From Kiritimatiellia bacterium (lineage in GTDB: Bacteria > Verrucomicrobiota > Kiritimatiellia > UBA8416 > JADHWI01): a stretch of 64,000 bases of DNA. Below the pieces are notes generated by a model. That model saw nothing but the letters and a program-made list of their open reading frames with translations. It did not search any database and was not told where the DNA came from. The position numbers and the translations under genes are program-made. Below are positions 51,597 through 61,257 of the stretch, one piece after another (the first letter of the stretch is position 1; the number at the start of each line of letters is the position of its first letter). The stretch is taken from contig JASLPY010000003.1 of the NCBI GenBank assembly GCA_030744755.1, forward strand, positions 116,980-180,979, in the 5' to 3' direction.

Positions 51597-52907
51597 ATGC
51601 CACGAAACGGCACCGACAAAGACACGTGGAAAGTCACGCCCCTGTCCCCGGAATCCATGCTGGTATGCAAGTCCGCAGATCCTGACCGCGTACACCTTGC
51701 TGCGCCATCACTCCTGGCGTTACCGGGAGGGCGTCTAGTTGCAGCCGTCGACCAGTTCGGACCGGGAGTCAAGAAACTGCCCGGCGTGAAAGGGCGGCAC
51801 CCGCAGGATAATCACTGGATGCAGGGACGGATTCTCACATCTAACGACAAGGGACAGACCTGGGACGAACGCAAGACTTTCCCCTTCTGTCATCCGTGCC
51901 TGTTTCGAGACGGCCAGCGGATATACCTGCTCGGGCATCGTGGCGGGTTGCAGATTATGAAATCATCCGACGGTGGAATGTCCTGGAGTGGTGCCGTCGG
52001 GCTGGCGGTTCCGGGCGGCGATGCCAGTAACTACATACAATCCCCCACAAGCGTGCTCAAGAAAGGGGATTTCGTATATGTGGCCATGATGAGGTCAACC
52101 GACCGAAAGAAGAAAGGCGATCCTGCAAGCACGCTGGCGGTTGATATCTGGCGTGCGAGACGGGGCTCGGATCTGACCAGCGGGAGAAGCTGGACGAAAA
52201 GCAGATCCGAAGAAGCTTTTCGCGACCTGGTCCCGGAATCAGGTGAGTCTCATATCGGCATACCGTTTTTTGAGCTTCCCGACGAGAACCGGGGTGTGGA
52301 CCTGGGGGGAAGAAGGTGGGTCAATCACATCGGATGGGGAGAGCCTCACTTGCTGGAGATCAAGGATCCCAACCATTACCTGTACGACAAAGACGGTCGC
52401 ACATTACACCTGATGGCCGTGGGAAAGACGCACCGGAGCAATACCGCCGTGCTCACCAAGGTAGTGGATACCGATGTCGGAATGAAAGTGCTGCCCGAAA
52501 CGGTGCCTTCGGGAAAGAACCTAACATACATATGGGTGCCCGGCGGGCACATGAAATTTCATATCCTGTATGATGAAGAATCCGGGCTCTACTGGCTCAC
52601 CAGCAACCGGTCAGACGACAGTATGACACGGAGCGACAGACTTCCTCCCGAACGCCCGGGGCTGCCTTCGGATGAGTATGGCGGCTTGCAGGTTCACTTT
52701 TCCCGAAACCTGGTGGACTGGAGTTTTGCGTGTTTCGTGGCCGGGAGCGATGACGCCGTATGCTCGATGTACGAATGTTCGGCTGCGGTTAGAGGGAAAG
52801 ATCTGTGTGTTTTGTGCCGGTGCGCTGGTGAGGGTCGGCGAAACGTCACGGATACAGACCAGGTCAGACTGCACACGATTGCTCATTTTCGCGAACTGGC
52901 GTACTAG
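51597..52907 (+). CDS. BNR/Asp-box (sialidase-fold) beta-propeller protein
   Basis: The 436-residue protein has at least two Asp-box motifs (SNDKGQTWDERK and SSDGGMSWSGA) and the strand rhythm of a six-bladed sialidase propeller. There is no signal peptide, so it appears cytoplasmic. A catalytic Arg triad cannot be confirmed by eye, so I call the fold, not sialidase activity. The ATG at 51597 has GAGGAG nine bases upstream, which favours it over the GTG at 51558. Relatives in PVC and Planctomycetes genomes often act on glycans. It is followed by the convergent bifunctional-nuclease gene. Confidence 0.78.
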   Translation: MPRNGTDKDTWKVTPLSPESMLVCKSADPDRVHLAAPSLLALPGGRLVAAVDQFGPGVKKLPGVKGRHPQDNHWMQGRILTSNDKGQTWDERKTFPFCHPCLFRDGQRIYLLGHRGGLQIMKSSDGGMSWSGAVGLAVPGGDASNYIQSPTSVLKKGDFVYVAMMRSTDRKKKGDPASTLAVDIWRARRGSDLTSGRSWTKSRSEEAFRDLVPESGESHIGIPFFELPDENRGVDLGGRRWVNHIGWGEPHLLEIKDPNHYLYDKDGRTLHLMAVGKTHRSNTAVLTKVVDTDVGMKVLPETVPSGKNLTYIWVPGGHMKFHILYDEESGLYWLTSNRSDDSMTRSDRLPPERPGLPSDEYGGLQVHFSRNLVDWSFACFVAGSDDAVCSMYECSAAVRGKDLCVLCRCAGEGRRNVTDTDQVRLHTIAHFRELAY

Positions 52908-52944
52908 CCGAGGTGATCTGGGAATGAGGACGCAGGGGCGAATC

Positions 52945-53535
52945 CTAGTGCTGCAGATTCTGCAGCTTTGATATTTCGTCCCGCAGGCGGGCACAATCTT
53001 CGTACCGCTCTTCTTCGATCGCCGTGCTCATATCTTTCTTGAGCACTTCCAGCGGAGTAAGAGTGTGCTGGGGCTTTTTTCCGGAGGACGAGCTCTTCGT
53101 GGATGGAACCACCGGGTTCCCCTGGTTCTGCACTTCTTCGTCCGTGAAGACGCGTCCAGCTTTGTCCATCACAGACTGGTCAACGAAGATGGGGGCATCG
53201 AAGCGCAACGCAAGAGCGATGGCATCACTGGGACGAGAGTCCATTATCAGCTCAGCGCCGGCGTAATCCAGTATCAGGCGGGCATAGAATGTTCCGGACT
53301 TAAGCCCGCACACCTCCATCCGTTCAAGGTGACAATCCAGTGCATCGAGAACATTCTTGAAAAGGTCATGAGTTAGCGGCCGGGGGACCTCTACGTTGTT
53401 AATGCAAAGGGCGATGGCCTGCGCTTCTGCGGCACCTATCATTATGGGCAGAGACCTGTCATCCTCGTCACTCTTCAGCAGAATGGCGAAACCCATATTA
53501 GACAGAAAAAGCTGGTCAACGGAAACCGAAATCAC
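52945..53535 (-). CDS. Bifunctional nuclease (BFN/DUF151) protein with C-terminal UVR motif
   Basis: The first 140 of 196 residues are a BFN/DUF151 domain: LPIMIGAAEAQAIAL, RPLTHDLFKNVLDALD and ELIMDSRPSDAIALALRFDAPIFV are its conserved blocks. The last 35 residues (LEVLKKDMSTAIEEERYEDCARLRDEI) are a UVR motif as found in UvrB/UvrC and McsA. Some BFN proteins have DNase/RNase activity in plants and bacteria; others are uncharacterised. GGAGG about nine bases upstream supports the GTG start at 53535. The substrate here is unknown. Confidence 0.9.
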   Translation of the reverse strand: MISVSVDQLFLSNMGFAILLKSDEDDRSLPIMIGAAEAQAIALCINNVEVPRPLTHDLFKNVLDALDCHLERMEVCGLKSGTFYARLILDYAGAELIMDSRPSDAIALALRFDAPIFVDQSVMDKAGRVFTDEEVQNQGNPVVPSTKSSSSGKKPQHTLTPLEVLKKDMSTAIEEERYEDCARLRDEISKLQNLQH

Positions 53536-53772
53536 AACTATGGACCTCCAACTTGTACCTTATCGCCTTCGCCACAGATATACTAACACATGACCCCCTG
53601 TGCGTCATCCTTTTTTAAGGAAGATTCGATAAAGCACAACAGTACCGAAAGACCAATACATCGATTGCCAAAGTCAACATGGCATGATAATCTCCGTTGT
53701 CTAATTCCTTCAGCGGAAATGCTGTTTTGAAATGCTTAATGGCAAGACGGTGAACCTCGACCGGGGTGGGCA

Positions 53773-55974
53773 GTGTACGAGAAGGTACTTGTAAGTGTGC
53801 TTGCATTCACGATCATCCTTATGTTCGTGATGCTGGTTGTATACTTATTCGTGCGGAAACGCATGAACCGTATCACCGTTGACCTCTCCGCAACGGAGAA
53901 AGAGCGCGACGAGGAAAAAAAGGAACTGGTGCGCCTGCACACACTTCTGGACCAGAGGCTGGAATGGGGAGAACTCCTGTTCAACAACACACAGGATCTG
54001 GTCTTTGTTTTTGCCGTGGATGATTCAGGATTGCCCGGGAAATTTATGCAGGTTAACGACATGGCCTGCCGCAGGCTCGGGCACAACCGCGAGAAACTCC
54101 TCGGCATGACGGTTCTGGACGTTGAGGACACGCCTGTCCCGACTTCAACTCTTGGGTATACTCGAACAGAGCTCGCCCTGATGAGTGACGAAGGCATAAT
54201 GGAACGCCAGAACGTGACATCTTCGGCCCGCCATCTCATGGCCAGGATACTCGAAGAGCGGCAAATCATCTATGAGCGTGTTCTTGTTACGAGAACGGGC
54301 CGCCGGTTTCCGGTGGAGATAAGCGCGAGGAAGTTTGATCTAACGGGCGATCCCGTAGTCATATGCACCGCGCACGATATTACAGAGCGCCGGAAAGTAC
54401 ATAGGGCCCTGCGCGAGAGCGAACAAAGGTTCCAGGACTTTTTTGCCCATTCGCCGATCGGAGTTGCAATGTATGATGCGGACAGAAAGCTGGTAAACGT
54501 CAACCAGTCCTGTGTCCGCATGTTCGGGACGCCGGAGCAGGACGAGTTCTCCCGCTTCGATATGTTTGACAACCCCTATATTTCCGAGGAAGCCCGAAGA
54601 TCTCTACAGCGGGGAGAGAACATTGATCATGAAGCGGTGGTTGATTTCGAAGAGATCCGCCGAACCGGCGCGTTTGTGACGTCCCGTACAGGAAGAGCCC
54701 ACTTCCATATACTGGTTCATAACCAGGGTCTCGACCAGGACTACAAGCCCAAGGGCTACCTTGCACAGGTGCAGGATGTCACTCGCCGGCGTCAAGCCGA
54801 GACAGCGCTGATTGACAGCGAGCGTCAACTTCGCCAGGCCCAGAAGATGGAGGCCATCGGAACATTGGCAGGTGGAATCGCGCACGACTTCAACAATATC
54901 CTGACGCCCATCCTGGGATACACGGAAATGGTTCTTCTGACAGGAACCAAGGACGACTCGTCCAACGACTACCTGCAGGAAGTGTTGAAAGCAAGTCACC
55001 GAGCGAAGGAACTCGTGAACCAGATTCTGACCTTCAGCCGCCAGACAGAGCGAGAAGGCCAACCCATCCAGGTAACGCCCATTATTAAAGAAATTCTCAA
55101 GCAACTTAAGGCAGTCCAGGGAGAGAAGGTTGAAATCCGGCAGGATCTTCGAACAGAACACGATGTTGTTCTAGCAGAGCCAACGCAACTTCATCAGGTT
55201 ATTAGTAATCTGTGTAACAACGCGTTGCACGCCATGCGAGAAGGCGGAGGAGCCCTTGAGGTCCTCTTAACGGATTTCGTACTCAACGAGCGGGCGAGAA
55301 GTAAGTACCCCCATATCGAGCCGGGGCGTTACATGCGCATTTCGGTAAAGGATACGGGAACGGGCATGGACGGGCCCACAGCCGAACGCGCGTTTGAGCC
55401 GTTCTTCACCACGAAGGCCAGCGGTGAAGGAACAGGAATGGGCCTTGCTGTCGTACATGGCATTGTGAGCTGTCTCAAGGGAGCGATTACCATAGACACC
55501 AAGCTGGATGTCGGAACAACATTCCACGTGATGTTGCCAGTAATCGAACAGATGGCGGAGAAAGAAATAGAGAGAACCACCCCCGTTCCCGGCGGGAGCG
55601 AATGCGTTCTGTTCGTGGATGATGAAAAAGACATAGTAAAGATGGAAGCACACGTGCTGACATCGCTTGGATACGAACCGGTAGTAGCGGGCAATGGCAG
55701 AGAAGGGTTAAGGCTTTTCGAGCTTAATCCCGAGAAGTTCGATCTCGTCATAACAGACCAGGTGATGCCGGAAATGACCGGAACAGAAATGGCAAAAGCG
55801 ATCCTTCGCATTCGTCCCGACATTCCCATTATTCTATGCACGGGTTTCAGCGAAGCCGTATCACCCCAGCAGGCCAAGACCCTGGGCATCCGGGAATTCA
55901 TGCTCAAACCAATCGTCATGAGGCATCTCGCCGAGACAATCCGCACGGTTCTGGATGCAGCGGCCAGTGTGTGA
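53773..55974 (+). CDS. Membrane-anchored PAS-PAS hybrid histidine kinase
   Basis: The 733-residue protein has one N-terminal membrane helix ([19 protein letters not shown]), a coiled coil, two PAS domains (about 70-215 and 222-350), a HisKA helix with phospho-acceptor His371 (GGIAHDFNN), a HATPase ([28 protein letters not shown]) and a C-terminal receiver with phospho-Asp662 ([11 protein letters not shown]) and Lys in FMLKPIV. It should relay phosphate inside one chain and perhaps to a separate response regulator. No cognate regulator gene is adjacent. The GTG start at 53773 follows a GGGGTGG stretch. The sensed signal is unknown. Confidence 0.92.
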   Translation: MYEKVLVSVLAFTIILMFVMLVVYLFVRKRMNRITVDLSATEKERDEEKKELVRLHTLLDQRLEWGELLFNNTQDLVFVFAVDDSGLPGKFMQVNDMACRRLGHNREKLLGMTVLDVEDTPVPTSTLGYTRTELALMSDEGIMERQNVTSSARHLMARILEERQIIYERVLVTRTGRRFPVEISARKFDLTGDPVVICTAHDITERRKVHRALRESEQRFQDFFAHSPIGVAMYDADRKLVNVNQSCVRMFGTPEQDEFSRFDMFDNPYISEEARRSLQRGENIDHEAVVDFEEIRRTGAFVTSRTGRAHFHILVHNQGLDQDYKPKGYLAQVQDVTRRRQAETALIDSERQLRQAQKMEAIGTLAGGIAHDFNNILTPILGYTEMVLLTGTKDDSSNDYLQEVLKASHRAKELVNQILTFSRQTEREGQPIQVTPIIKEILKQLKAVQGEKVEIRQDLRTEHDVVLAEPTQLHQVISNLCNNALHAMREGGGALEVLLTDFVLNERARSKYPHIEPGRYMRISVKDTGTGMDGPTAERAFEPFFTTKASGEGTGMGLAVVHGIVSCLKGAITIDTKLDVGTTFHVMLPVIEQMAEKEIERTTPVPGGSECVLFVDDEKDIVKMEAHVLTSLGYEPVVAGNGREGLRLFELNPEKFDLVITDQVMPEMTGTEMAKAILRIRPDIPIILCTGFSEAVSPQQAKTLGIREFMLKPIVMRHLAETIRTVLDAAASV

Positions 55975-56027
55975 CTGATGCCTTCCATTACAGCTAGCGT
56001 TAGAATGTAACCCCACAGGAGACTCCA

Positions 56028-56465
56028 GTGAAGAGACACTGCTTACAACTGGTGATCGCCATAATTATCTGTATTTCAACCTGCTCACCGGAAGCAGGTG
56101 AGGCAGAAGAAGAATTTGGCCCTTGGTCGTCAACGAAAGACTCTCCCATGATCTCTTCTGTCGAAGCATCATCAAGTGAAGGCGGGAGTGGAAGTTACGC
56201 TTCCAGTGTATTCTTTGTGTGGCTTTGGGTCTATCAACATCAGATGAGTGTTGTCATGCGCTCAAAATGCGCCATGACACCCTCATGCTCAGCATACGGC
56301 ATAGAAGCGATAAAGAAACACGGTGCACCGAAAGGCCTGCTCCTGACGTTTGACCGGCTGATTCACGAGGCAGACGAACGACATTCAGGTTACAGAGTCA
56401 TGAAAGGTCCCCTGCTTAAAGTTCTGGATCCGGTAGAAAACAACGACTTCTGGTGGAAGAAATGA
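56028..56465 (+). CDS. yidD: YidD-family membrane insertion factor with N-terminal signal segment
   Basis: The C-terminal 75 residues match YidD: WVYQHQMSVVMRSKCAMTPSCSAYGIEAIKKHGAPKG, with the MTPSCSAYGIEA core and LLLTFDRLIHEADE following. YidD assists YidC/Sec insertion of membrane proteins. Ahead of it lies an unusual 60-residue extension: a signal peptide (LVIAIIICISTCSPEAG) and a Ser/Gly/Glu-rich stretch, so this copy is predicted to reach the periplasm, unlike typical small cytoplasmic YidD. The stop overlaps the next gene's start by four bases, so they are coupled. Confidence 0.83.
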   Translation: MKRHCLQLVIAIIICISTCSPEAGEAEEEFGPWSSTKDSPMISSVEASSSEGGSGSYASSVFFVWLWVYQHQMSVVMRSKCAMTPSCSAYGIEAIKKHGAPKGLLLTFDRLIHEADERHSGYRVMKGPLLKVLDPVENNDFWWKK

Positions 56466-57358
56466 ATCCGCTTATCAAAACATATGTCTGCATGATCCTG
56501 CTTATCACCAATGTAAGCATGGGTGAAGATGAGAAATCATCTGCTCTCAAGTTTGGTGATTATCTTCACTATGAAGGGGATTATTACAGGGCGATTACAG
56601 AATACAAACGCCTTATGTTTCTGGATCACGCGAATGAAAACAGAAGTGCCATCCGTCAGAGAATAGCAATGTCGTATTTCAGAGGTCACAAATACGAACC
56701 CGCAAAGCGAATATTCAGAGAGATATCTCTAGAAGCAAAGAATAAATCTCTGATAAAGAAATCCATGACCATGCTGGCCGCTTGTTATTATGAAACCGGG
56801 GATTATGAGATGACGGTAAGCACCTTGGAGAATATAGCCCCGGATGACAAAGACACCCTACCACTCAAAATGGGCTGGTGCCACCTCATGAACGGCAATC
56901 CGAAAGAGGCCATAGATACTCTCTCGAAAATACGCGACACTTCGAAACAGAAAACAGAATCTGTGATTCTAATCCAAAAGGCCGAATACTATGATGAGCT
57001 TCCCGAAAAGTCACCCGCTACAGCAGGCACACTCTCTGCCTTTCTGCCCGGAGCAGGCCAGGCTTACAATGGGAAATACCGTGATGCCTTGACATCGTTC
57101 ATACTGAACGGACTTTTTCTCTGGGGAACCATAGAAGCTTTTGACAACGACGAGAATGTAGCGGGTGCTTTTGGGGCGATAATATCTTCCGGATGGTACG
57201 CAGGAAATGTCTATAACGCGGCGAGTGGATCACACAAACGAAACAGAGATGTTAGAAAACAGTTCCTGTACAAGGTGAAAGTAACATGCGGAATATCAAT
57301 AGCCGATGAAGAGGATATGAGCTTTGTGCCGATTCTCGGTGTAAAGGCAGGATTCTAG
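56462..57358 (+). CDS. Exported TPR protein with C-terminal membrane/glycine-zipper-like domain
   Basis: The 298-residue protein has a signal peptide (TYVCMILLITNVSMGED), a TPR region (about 25-180; DYYRAITEYKRLMFLDHA and similar), and a C-terminal hydrophobic domain with LSAFLPGAGQAYNGKYRDAL and GAFGAIISSGWYAGNVYN. The PGxGxxYNG element recurs in the small protein encoded in the opposite direction just downstream. It overlaps the yidD stop, so the pair is one unit, and a strong terminator follows. I know this layout from PVC and Bacteroidetes genomes but not its function; a link to membrane-protein assembly is an inference from yidD. Confidence 0.75.
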   Translation: MNPLIKTYVCMILLITNVSMGEDEKSSALKFGDYLHYEGDYYRAITEYKRLMFLDHANENRSAIRQRIAMSYFRGHKYEPAKRIFREISLEAKNKSLIKKSMTMLAACYYETGDYEMTVSTLENIAPDDKDTLPLKMGWCHLMNGNPKEAIDTLSKIRDTSKQKTESVILIQKAEYYDELPEKSPATAGTLSAFLPGAGQAYNGKYRDALTSFILNGLFLWGTIEAFDNDENVAGAFGAIISSGWYAGNVYNAASGSHKRNRDVRKQFLYKVKVTCGISIADEEDMSFVPILGVKAGF

Positions 57359-57450
57359 GTAGAAACGCGTTAACTTTTCTGCGCAAACAGGAGTGAACAA
57401 AATACTCTTTACTTCGACCTCGCAAGTACTACGCGCCATAAACCCAAACA

Positions 57451-57480
57451 AAAAGGACAGCATGAACATGCTGTCCTTTT
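57451..57480. terminator. 14-bp perfect hairpin terminator between convergent genes
   Basis: AAAAGGACAGCATG-AA-CATGCTGTCCTTTT is a perfect 14-base stem with a two-base spacer, flanked by A on one side and T on the other, so it can terminate transcription in both directions. It lies between the convergent TPR membrane-protein gene (ending at 57358) and the 93-residue gene (ending at 57503). Confidence 0.88.
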
Positions 57481-57502
57481 CGTTATTAGGATGTCTTATC
57501 AA

Positions 57503-57784
57503 CTATGGTGCCGACCAAAAGTCAATGCGTATGGCACTGCTATCGGTCTTGCCTGCCACAGCATCAAAAATCGAGCTCAGCTGAATCAGCGGGCAGATTG
57601 CTCCTGTGATACATTCCGCCCAAGGATACGAGCCCGTGAAACCGCTATTATACCACTCACCGGTTCCCGGCAGTATGGCAGACAGCAGTCCTGCTGCTCC
57701 GGCATCCTTTTCGGCCGCAACACAAGAAAAAGACATTCCCAATACAATGCCCATTACAAGACAGCATGTTACAACTTTCTTCAT
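57503..57784 (-). CDS. Small exported protein sharing the PGxGxxYNG domain
   Basis: This 93-residue protein starts at the ATG at 57784, with AGGAG eight bases upstream. It has a signal peptide (KVVTCCLVMGIVLGMSFSCVAA), then LLSAILPGTGEWYNSGF, which matches LSAFLPGAGQAYNG of the neighbouring TPR protein, and a Cys-containing end. It looks like a diverged small relative of that protein's C-terminal domain and is probably membrane-associated. Function unknown. It is convergent with the TPR gene across the strong terminator. Confidence 0.6.
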   Translation of the reverse strand: MKKVVTCCLVMGIVLGMSFSCVAAEKDAGAAGLLSAILPGTGEWYNSGFTGSYPWAECITGAICPLIQLSSIFDAVAGKTDSSAIRIDFWSAP

Positions 57785-58042
57785 GTCCATCTCTCCTTTC
57801 CAGAGTTCTGCTATTTTGTAATAAAACGAACGTAATGCAAGCACCAATTCTTTGAATCTCCTCCGCCCAAAAAGAACCTTCGCGCCCGGATATTCTTCAT
57901 CATCAAACGCGGAAAATGATAGTGGCGCAACGTTACTATTGACTCCTGAACCAATCTCACATGAAAATGTTGTTGCCTTAATGAAACGAACAGTTGCTTT
58001 CTCGTCTCTACAAATGTTGCTCTGATGAATAGAGGGAATCGT

Positions 58043-58864
58043 ATGAAGAAAGGTGCGTTGTCAATACTCGCAGTGCTTGTTCTTTCGGCCTCTCTTTATG
58101 GGGGAGCAGGAGAACAGGAAACTCGTTCAGCGGCATCATCAAAGAGGATGGCGATCTCTGTGGAGGAGATATCTGAAATCCTGAAAACACTGGAAACGCC
58201 ATACAGCAGGATGAAATCGCTGTCTTACAACGCAGAAAGAAAGAGAACAACGGTGAATAGTGAGACCGAGGACAGCTGGAGTTTCACTTACAGAGCCCCA
58301 TCCGATATCAGAATAGAGTACAAGTCACCACGGAAACGGATCATCGTCATTAATAAGCGTGACATGTGGGAGTATCTTCCAGACCAACGTGTGGCGATGC
58401 ATACGGGCTTAAGCGAAAAGTCCCAAGCGGAAAGAGATGCGGTTATTGTAAAAGTCATGTCCCGCGTTTCTGTGAGCGGTCTGCGTCCCGGCAATTACAG
58501 CCATCTCTTATCCCAAGTCACATCTTCAGAGAAGTCAGGAAATGTTCTGACAGTCAAAGGAGACCAATCCCCTCCGTTTATGCTCAAGATAGATACAGCA
58601 AGAAACGCCATGCTGGTAAGTGAATTGTATGATTCTGATGGTAATCTGAAACTGAAAACCACTTGTTCCGAACATAGGCGCGTACGTAAAGGGTTTTGGA
58701 TGCCAAAAAAGATCCAGGCAATAACAAGCAATAACAATCAGTACATAACTGATCTCGTTCATGTCTCCGAAGTAAGCATTGATCATGATTTCTCGGATAA
58801 CATGTTTGTATTCAAGAAGCCCGGAAATGTGCGGGTAATAGAGAATTCAGGGAAGAAAAAATAG
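58043..58864 (+). CDS. LolA-like outer-membrane lipoprotein sorting protein
   Basis: The 273-residue protein has a signal peptide (KGALSILAVLVLSASLYGGAG) and the LolA/LolB-fold pattern: EISEILKTLETPYSRMKSLSY, FTYRAPSDIRIEYKSPRKRI, WEYLPDQRVAMHT and FMLKIDTARNAMLVSELYD. Such proteins carry lipoproteins across the periplasm or bind other lipids. The ATG at 58043 with GAGGGA upstream is favoured over the ATG at 58025. No lolB or lolCDE is in the window, so lipoprotein carriage is a family-level inference. It is convergent with the response-regulator gene. Confidence 0.76.
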   Translation: MKKGALSILAVLVLSASLYGGAGEQETRSAASSKRMAISVEEISEILKTLETPYSRMKSLSYNAERKRTTVNSETEDSWSFTYRAPSDIRIEYKSPRKRIIVINKRDMWEYLPDQRVAMHTGLSEKSQAERDAVIVKVMSRVSVSGLRPGNYSHLLSQVTSSEKSGNVLTVKGDQSPPFMLKIDTARNAMLVSELYDSDGNLKLKTTCSEHRRVRKGFWMPKKIQAITSNNNQYITDLVHVSEVSIDHDFSDNMFVFKKPGNVRVIENSGKKK

Positions 58865-58969
58865 GATCTTTCAACGGTGGCGAGTTGCGCAAGGGACAGA
58901 CCTCAAGCTGGACGAGTCAAGTCTGCCGACCAGACTCCTGCCGACTGAGTTCCATAGGTCCGTGCCGGA

Positions 58970-59653
58970 CTAGCCCTCGTACCTGTAGCCGGCATTGTGA
59001 ACGGTGCGAATGATCGATGGCGCCTTGGGATCCATTTCAATCCTCTTGCGAAGCTGTGAGATGTGTTGATCCAGGGAGCGGCTGTTCGGCATGTAGTCAA
59101 GACCCCAGCATTCATCGAATAGCGTGTTGCGATCAAGTACCTTCCCCTTGTTTCTGTAGAGAAGATCAAGAATCTTCACGTCGCGGGGACCGAGATCAAT
59201 AATTTCCTTTCCGCGGTAGGCGCGAAGCTCGTCCGGGACCACCTCTAAATCATCCATCTGGAACGATGGCATATCGGCAGAACTCTCTGTTACCCTCATG
59301 CGGCGTACAATGGCGTGAATCCTCGCGATCACTTCCTTCACGCCAAAGGGTTTCACGATGTAGTCATCAGCGCCGATCTCCAGTCCCAGTACTTTGTCAA
59401 TCTCCTCGGACTTCGCGCTGATGAAGAGTATGGGAACTTTCTGATTCCGCCGCCTTATCTCGCGGCACACGTCGTAGCCGCTAAGACCGGGCATCATTAT
59501 GTCCAGACAAACAAGATCGGGTGATTCCGCAGAGAACTGCTCAATCGCTTGTTGTCCGTTTTCAGCGCCCAGCGTCTCGTATCCTTCATTCTCCAGGATC
59601 TCGATTAGACCGGAACGCGTATTGGCATCATCTTCGGCTATCAGAATCTTCAT
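58970..59653 (-). CDS. OmpR-family response regulator
   Basis: The 227-residue protein starts MKILIAEDDANTRSGLIEIL, with the phospho-Asp in LVCLDIMMPG and the conserved Lys in YIVKPFG, followed by a winged-helix DNA-binding domain (DVKILDLLYRNKGKVLDRNTL, RSLDQHISQLRKRI, IRTVHNAGYRYEG). It regulates transcription when phosphorylated. There is no adjacent histidine kinase; the hybrid kinase at 53.8 kb is a possible but unproven partner. The ATG at 59653 fits the receiver start better than the upstream TTG. Confidence 0.93.
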   Translation of the reverse strand: MKILIAEDDANTRSGLIEILENEGYETLGAENGQQAIEQFSAESPDLVCLDIMMPGLSGYDVCREIRRRNQKVPILFISAKSEEIDKVLGLEIGADDYIVKPFGVKEVIARIHAIVRRMRVTESSADMPSFQMDDLEVVPDELRAYRGKEIIDLGPRDVKILDLLYRNKGKVLDRNTLFDECWGLDYMPNSRSLDQHISQLRKRIEMDPKAPSIIRTVHNAGYRYEG

Positions 59654-59843
59654 AGCGAGCGTCAACCTCCTCGCAGAGTCTAATCCTCAAGGCCTCCTAG
59701 CGTCTAGCGAAACTTGCCCAAAGGTTGTCTTTTCAACGTCGGAAAACGGCCGTGGCACTCTCCCGTGACGGGTCACCGAGCGCAACCGCGACACCGCTTT
59801 TCTCCTTGCCGCTTGCGAACCCGAGGACTATCTTCTCGCGCTG

Positions 59844-61232
59844 ATGAGCACGCAACAAGACACTATAGCCGCAATCTCCACTCCACCTGGCGTGGGCGCA
59901 ATTTCGATTGTGCGGATTTCCGGCCCCGAGAGCTTCGATATCGCCGATCGGGTACTGCGATGCAGCGGACCGGCACCGTCCAAGAGGCAGGGACAGACCT
60001 TCATTCGCGGATTCGTTCACAGCGAGCCGGGGGACGATGGAAAAGGAGAACGGGAAGTCGATGAGGTAATCATGCTCATCTATCGCGCGCCGCACAGTTA
60101 TACGCGTGAGGACGTCGTAGAGATTCAAGGCCACGGAGGCCGAACCGCGGCCCGCAGGGTGCTCCGCACAGTCCTCGAGCACGGAGCCAGGCTTGCAGAT
60201 GCAGGCGAGTTCACGATGCGGGCGTTCTTGAATGGCCGGGTTGATTTGCTCCAGGCGGAAGCCGTGATGGATGTAATTAGCGCGAAGTCGGAGCGCGCCG
60301 CCGGGGCAGCTATGGATCAGTTGGCCGGATCATTAAGTAATTGGATACAAAGTACTTATAATATATTAATTAGTACTTGTGCAGAACTGGAACTAAGTTT
60401 GGATTTCGATGACGAGGGCCTGCCTGGGCCGGCGCTTGATGACATAGATAGACGAATCACTTCTGCGGTGGAAGCATTGGAGAGTCTCCTCGGCACGTGG
60501 GACGAAGGTCACCTTTTGAGGGAAGGTGCGCTGGTAGGAATCTCCGGGCGGCCGAATGTTGGCAAGTCAACGCTGCTGAATCTTCTGATCGGTTCGGACC
60601 GGGCAATTGTCGCCGCGGTCCCCGGGACAACGCGCGACACGATAGAAGAGGAAGTTATCATCAAAGGGGTCCCCCTTCGTATCGTCGACACCGCGGGACT
60701 TAGAGAGACCGATTGCCCGGTTGAGAGTCAGGGGGTCGATCGCGCCAGGGAGATCATCGATCGCGCGGACATCAACCTTCGCGTCGTGGATGCCTCGGAG
60801 CCGCTGCTGGATGACGAATGGGTACGGATTCGGGAAATGAACCCGGCGAAGGCGGTTGTTGTATTCAACAAGATCGATCTTGGCGAAAAGGTTGAGCAGG
60901 GGAAGATCCCTGAGTTCACGGTTGTACGCGCATGCCTGCTCAGTGGCGAAGGCATAGATAGAATCAGGGGCGCTATCGAGGAGAAACTTGGGTTCGATGG
61001 AGATATAGCGGCACACGCGGTTATATCAGAACGGCACAGGCGGGTGGTGTCGCTGGTTCTGGACGATGTGCGTGGGGTACAAGGACTCCTGGAACAAAGA
61101 CGCGAAGATTTGATAGTCCCGGCGGTAACGCTTCTCAGGGGTGCTCTTGATAAGCTCGGAGAGCTGACAGGGCAAACATACACGGAGGAACTCCTCACAA
61201 ATATCTTCAGCAGGTTCTGCATTGGAAAATAG
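59844..61232 (+). CDS. mnmE: tRNA U34 modification GTPase MnmE
   Basis: The 462-residue protein joins MnmG to place a carboxymethylaminomethyl group on wobble U34 of certain tRNAs. N-terminal MnmE fold: [21 protein letters not shown]; helical middle: [26 protein letters not shown] domain: [19 protein letters not shown] (G3) and FNKID (G4). The end is the catalytic-Cys motif CIGK. It precedes mnmG by 25 bases, the standard pairing, near the origin as in many bacteria. Confidence 0.97.
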   Translation: MSTQQDTIAAISTPPGVGAISIVRISGPESFDIADRVLRCSGPAPSKRQGQTFIRGFVHSEPGDDGKGEREVDEVIMLIYRAPHSYTREDVVEIQGHGGRTAARRVLRTVLEHGARLADAGEFTMRAFLNGRVDLLQAEAVMDVISAKSERAAGAAMDQLAGSLSNWIQSTYNILISTCAELELSLDFDDEGLPGPALDDIDRRITSAVEALESLLGTWDEGHLLREGALVGISGRPNVGKSTLLNLLIGSDRAIVAAVPGTTRDTIEEEVIIKGVPLRIVDTAGLRETDCPVESQGVDRAREIIDRADINLRVVDASEPLLDDEWVRIREMNPAKAVVVFNKIDLGEKVEQGKIPEFTVVRACLLSGEGIDRIRGAIEEKLGFDGDIAAHAVISERHRRVVSLVLDDVRGVQGLLEQRREDLIVPAVTLLRGALDKLGELTGQTYTEELLTNIFSRFCIGK

Positions 61233-61257
61233 CGACGTAGAAATGGCCGGAGCGGGA

